Assembly: GCA_018970825.1 (NCBI GenBank)
Contig: JAGWVP010000111.1
Location: 1 to 8,541, forward strand
DNA: 8,541 nt
Source: a bacterium
GTDB lineage: Bacteria; Desulfobacterota; Binatia; UBA12015
Reading direction: 5' to 3'
A program made the position numbers and the translations under genes. Positions 6,389 through 8,541 of the stretch are shown piece by piece (the first letter of the stretch is position 1; every line of letters begins with the position of its first letter). Below the pieces are notes generated by a model. The model was not told the origin of the DNA and made no database searches. It was given only the letters and a program-made list of their open reading frames with translations.

Positions 6389-7760
6389 CGAGGCGGACGA
6401 GTCCGATCGCGGCGCCGGCCGCGAGCACCGCGATCACGTGCAGGTGCAGGCGGGCGAGTGCGGCGAAGGCCGAGACCGCGAGCGCGAGGGAGACCCAGTC
6501 CGGCGAACGACCGGTCGCGGGCAGGGCCATCGCCGTCGCGAAGGCGACGCCGAGTTCGAGGATCACGCCCACGACCGCCGCCGTGATGCAGGAGAGCGCG
6601 GCGTCGAGGCGCGCGTTGCCCCGCAGACGCTCGACGTGGGGAGCGCCGACCAGGATGAAGAGGAAGCAGGGCAGGAAGGTCGTCCACGTCGCGACGAGCG
6701 CGGTCGAGACCGCCGTGCCCGCCTGCCCGAGCGGGCCGGGATGGTTCCAGCCGGCGAGGAAGGCGACGAACTGCAGGACCATGACGAGCGGTCCCGGGGT
6801 CGTCTCCGCGAGGGCCAGGCCGGCCATCGCCTGCTCGCGGGACAGCCACCCGAGCGGCCCGGTCGCGACCCGCGTGACGTAGCCGAGCACCGAGTAGGCG
6901 CCGCCGAACGTGACCAGGGCGGCCTGCGTGAAGAAGCGGTAGGCGACCGCCTGCAGGCTCTCGCGGCCGAGGCCCAGGGTGATCGCGAGGTAGGGCAGGG
7001 CCCAGAGCGTCCCGAACGCGGCGAGCAGGCGGCGGGTGCGGCCCGCGGAAGGTCGCACGTGCCCGGGCAGGGCAAGGTCGTCGCGCACCGAAGTGGTCGG
7101 AGCGGGGGCCGAGCCGTCGGGCGACGACGACGCGACCGGAACGTTCGCGAGCAACCGGGGAGCGAGTGCCTGCAGCACGAGCCCGAGCAGCCCGGCGGCG
7201 ACCACGACCACCGGAAACGGCACGCCGAGCAGGTGGATCGCGAGGAAGGAAGCGACCGCGATCGCGACGTGGATCGGCCGTCGCAGGGCTCGCTTCGAGA
7301 TCCGCTGCAATGCCTCCGCAACCAGGGCCACGACCACGGGCTGGAGTCCCTGGAAGGCGGCGGCGACCGCGGGCAGTGTCCCCCAGGCCGCGTAGGCCCA
7401 CGAGAGGCCGAGCAGCAACGCGATCGACGGCAGCACGAAGAGCGTGCCGGCGACGACGCCGCCGGCCGTGCCGTGCAGGAGCCAACCGACGTAGGTCGCG
7501 AGCTGCTGCGCCTCGGGGCCCGGCAGGAGCATGCAGAAGCCGAGCGCGTGCAGGAAGCGCTCCTCGGAGATCCAGCGGCGCTCGTCGACCAGCTCGCGGT
7601 GCATGAGCGCGACCTGGCCCGCGGGGCCGCCGAACGAGACGCACCCGAGCCGCGCCCAGTAGCGCGTCGCCTCCGCGAAGCCGACGTCGGGCGTTGCCCC
7701 CGCGGGTTCCGCCGGGCCCGGTGCATGGCCGGGACCCGGCCGGGCGGCGCTCGATTCCAC
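6375..7760 (-). CDS. chrA: Chromate-family (CHR) ion transporter, two-domain long form
   Basis: This 461-residue inner-membrane protein of the CHR superfamily (TC 2.A.51) is the type that exports chromate driven by the membrane potential. Two homologous halves are visible. The N-terminal CHR domain (about 26-200) has RLGCVSFGGPAGQ (37-49) and LLPGPEAQQLATYVGW (78-93). The C-terminal domain (about 250-461) has LVTFGGAYSVLGYV (282-295) and LAETTPGPLVMV (317-328). A hydrophilic Ser/Pro/Ala linker of about 40 residues (207-247) joins them, and residues 1-25 are a Pro/Ala/Gly-rich extension. The full length slightly exceeds the common 390-450. The start is GTG (7758-7760 read on the - strand), preceded by AGGA (7768-7771) at 7 nt. 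Later starts would cut the first domain. No chrB or other chromate-resistance gene is nearby, and many CHR proteins have untested substrates, so chromate specificity is inferred from the family only. It reads in the same direction as the helicase fragment, 53 bp after that gene's stop. Confidence 0.9.
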   Translation of the reverse strand: MESSAARPGPGHAPGPAEPAGATPDVGFAEATRYWARLGCVSFGGPAGQVALMHRELVDERRWISEERFLHALGFCMLLPGPEAQQLATYVGWLLHGTAGGVVAGTLFVLPSIALLLGLSWAYAAWGTLPAVAAAFQGLQPVVVALVAEALQRISKRALRRPIHVAIAVASFLAIHLLGVPFPVVVVAAGLLGLVLQALAPRLLANVPVASSSPDGSAPAPTTSVRDDLALPGHVRPSAGRTRRLLAAFGTLWALPYLAITLGLGRESLQAVAYRFFTQAALVTFGGAYSVLGYVTRVATGPLGWLSREQAMAGLALAETTPGPLVMVLQFVAFLAGWNHPGPLGQAGTAVSTALVATWTTFLPCFLFILVGAPHVERLRGNARLDAALSCITAAVVGVILELGVAFATAMALPATGRSPDWVSLALAVSAFAALARLHLHVIAVLAAGAAIGLVRLVSGW

Positions 7761-7767
7761 GCCGCCG

Positions 7768-7771
7768 TCCT
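7768..7771 (-). promoter_or_regulatory. Ribosome binding site for the CHR transporter
   Basis: AGGA on the - strand (TCCT on +) lies 7 nt before the GTG start and supports that start. Only 4 nt separate it from the foot of the large palindrome at 7776-7804, so folding of that palindrome in the RNA could affect access to the site. Confidence 0.5.
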
Positions 7772-7775
7772 AGCC

Positions 7776-7804
7776 CCGGGATCCTCGCGACGCGAGGATC
7801 CCGG
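7776..7804. repeat. Perfect 14-bp-arm inverted repeat between helicase and CHR transporter genes
   Basis: CCGGGATCCTCGCG (7776-7789) and its exact inverse complement (7791-7804) flank a single central A. Folded as RNA it would give a 13-bp GC-rich stem with a 3-nt loop, the strongest hairpin in the window. It begins 9 nt after the helicase stop on the - strand and ends just before the transporter's Shine-Dalgarno. The most likely role is a transcription terminator or RNA-stabilising stem for the helicase message. The - strand sequence after it (GGCTAGGACG) has no T-run, so it is not a canonical intrinsic terminator. High-GC bacteria do use T-poor hairpins. A dyad operator for a dimeric regulator or a dispersed intergenic repeat are the alternatives. 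Confidence 0.6.
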
Positions 7805-7813
7805 TCATTGCGG

Positions 7814-8541
7814 TCACTGGTAGCGGGTGGCCCCGAACCAGCCCGTCCGGCGTCCCCGGCGCCCGCTCGACGCCGCGTCCTGGTCGGGGCGCGCGGCCCG
7901 GCCGTGCGAGGTGCCGCGACCGGGTGCGCCCGTCGCCTCGCCGCGCGCGCCGGCGTTCGCCTGCGGGTGCGTCCGCTCCGCGGGGTGCGCGTGCCCGGGC
8001 GAGCCGCCGGCGGTCGCATGACGTCGCCCCGGGGCCTGTGTCTCGCCGGTCCGACGGCTTCGCTCCTGCGCGGGGTGCATCGATCCGCGCGCGGGCGACG
8101 GCGAGGACGAGCGCGGCTCGCCCGCCGACGAAAAGCGGCTGCGCACACCCGGCGCCGGGGTGCCCCGCGACGGGCGGGCATCGTGCGAGGCGTCGCGTCC
8201 CTCGACGCCTCGCGGACGCGCCGCGTGAGCGGAGCGTCCCTGCGCCCCGCTCGCAACGTACGGATGCGACGGGCGAACGTCTCGGCCGCGCGGGCCGCCG
8301 GTGCTCCGCGCGTGCGTCGCGGCGGCGCCGTGGCTCCCGCCCTGACGGCTGACGCGAGCGGAACCCGTGTCGTCCGCGTGCTCGGCATGCGCGGGGCGCT
8401 CCGCGCGCTCGGGCGGCGCGATCCTCGTGCGGACGCCCGGCGCAGCCGGGGCCGGCTCGGACTCGACCTGCGGCAGCGGCGGCAGGGGGAGCCGCTGCAG
8501 GCGTCGCCCGATCACCCGCTCGACCTGCCGGATCGTGCCCT
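7814..8541 (-). CDS. DEAD-box RNA helicase (RhlE-like), C-terminal fragment with long low-complexity tail
   Basis: This is the 3' part of a gene whose start lies beyond the right edge; 241 residues are visible before a TGA (7814-7816). The first residues read GTIRQVERVIGRRLQRLPLP, which matches the end of the helicase C-terminal domain in RhlE-type DEAD-box proteins, where a motif like I-E-R-x-I-G-R-x-I is followed by the accessory tail. The ATPase and helicase motifs are outside the window. Everything after about residue 30 is low-complexity and very rich in Arg, Gly, Ser, Ala, Pro and His (GR, RP and RS pairs throughout), consistent with a disordered RNA-binding tail as in many RhlE/CsdA-type helicases, though at about 210 residues it is long. 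It ends GWFGATRYQ. The frame stays open across the whole stretch, but base composition alone would allow other frames, so a frameshift within the tail cannot be excluded. Such helicases act in ribosome assembly and RNA turnover. Confidence 0.65.
   Translation of the reverse strand, partial: GTIRQVERVIGRRLQRLPLPPLPQVESEPAPAAPGVRTRIAPPERAERPAHAEHADDTGSARVSRQGGSHGAAATHARSTGGPRGRDVRPSHPYVASGAQGRSAHAARPRGVEGRDASHDARPSRGTPAPGVRSRFSSAGEPRSSSPSPARGSMHPAQERSRRTGETQAPGRRHATAGGSPGHAHPAERTHPQANAGARGEATGAPGRGTSHGRAARPDQDAASSGRRGRRTGWFGATRYQ
8185..8213 (-). repeat. Perfect 11-bp-arm inverted repeat inside the helicase tail coding region
   Basis: GCGAGGCGTCG (8185-8195) and its exact inverse complement (8203-8213) flank a 7-nt loop. 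In the helicase message this would be a stable internal hairpin. It lies in the low-complexity Arg-rich part, where repeated Arg/Ala/Asp/Gly codons make self-complementary stretches easier to arise by chance. A role in RNA binding or message regulation is possible but unsupported. Confidence 0.45.

Noticed and set aside
6407..6424. 7-bp stem with 4-nt loop just after the acyltransferase stop, possible terminator
   Set aside because: It lies inside the coding end of the CHR transporter in an Ala/Gly-rich stretch, has no T-run, and stems of this size are common by chance at this GC content.
7776..7804. Palindrome as a transposon end or recombination site
   Set aside because: No transposase or integrase, no flanking target duplication and no second copy are visible in the window.
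6438..7823. Open frame of 461 codons on the + strand opposite the CHR transporter
   Set aside because: It is highly charged low-complexity sequence with no motif, while the - strand encodes a clear two-domain CHR protein.
7760..8541. CRISPR-like or tandem repeat array in the low-complexity right end
   Set aside because: I see no regularly spaced identical units. The repetitive look comes from Arg/Gly/Ser/Pro/Ala codons in the helicase tail.

Overview
The window is very GC-rich, densely coded DNA with almost no intergenic space. Coding sequence is strongly biased to G/C at third codon positions, and three of the four gene starts inside the window are GTG. An AmpG/PAT-type permease, a bacterial dynamin-like GTPase, a polyprenyl-phosphate-dependent type (GT-C) glycosyltransferase and an OafA-type acyltransferase together suggest a Gram-negative bacterium of a high-GC lineage, such as Myxococcota and its relatives, Planctomycetota, Acidobacteriota or an uncultured candidate phylum. 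I cannot fix the phylum from this sequence. There are no tRNA or rRNA genes, insertion sequences, CRISPR arrays or phage genes, so this looks like ordinary chromosome.

Layout on the + strand: (a) 1-402, the 3' end of an MFS permease of the AmpG-like PAT family; (b) 403-502, a short intergenic region with a small hairpin, a 9-bp inverted repeat and a weak promoter placed so close to the next ATG that the message may be leaderless; (c) 503-2605, a 700-residue dynamin-family GTPase; (d) 2628-5213, an 861-residue integral-membrane protein that appears to be two GT-C glycosyltransferase modules fused in tandem; (e) 5210-6388, an acyltransferase-3 (OafA/YrhL-type) membrane protein. Genes c, d and e are separated by 22 bp and by a 4-bp GTGA overlap, so they are probably one operon.

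Layout on the - strand: (f) 7814-8541, the C-terminal part of a DEAD-box RNA helicase with a long Arg/Gly/Ser/Pro/His-rich tail; (g) 7776-7804, a perfect 14-bp-arm inverted repeat; (h) 6375-7760, a two-domain chromate-family (CHR) transporter whose 3' end overlaps that of the acyltransferase tail to tail by 14 bp.

Functionally, d and e fit a pathway that builds or decorates a lipid-linked or surface glycan: a sugar transfer on the outer face of the inner membrane, then O-acylation. The dynamin-like GTPase heading the same operon is the least expected member and suggests a link between membrane remodelling and envelope glycan chemistry. That link is inferred from gene order only. The - strand pair has no evident functional tie to the operon. 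No clearly new defence or mobile system is visible; the most noteworthy items are the double-module glycosyltransferase, the GTPase with its atypical G4 region and operon context, and the palindromes.
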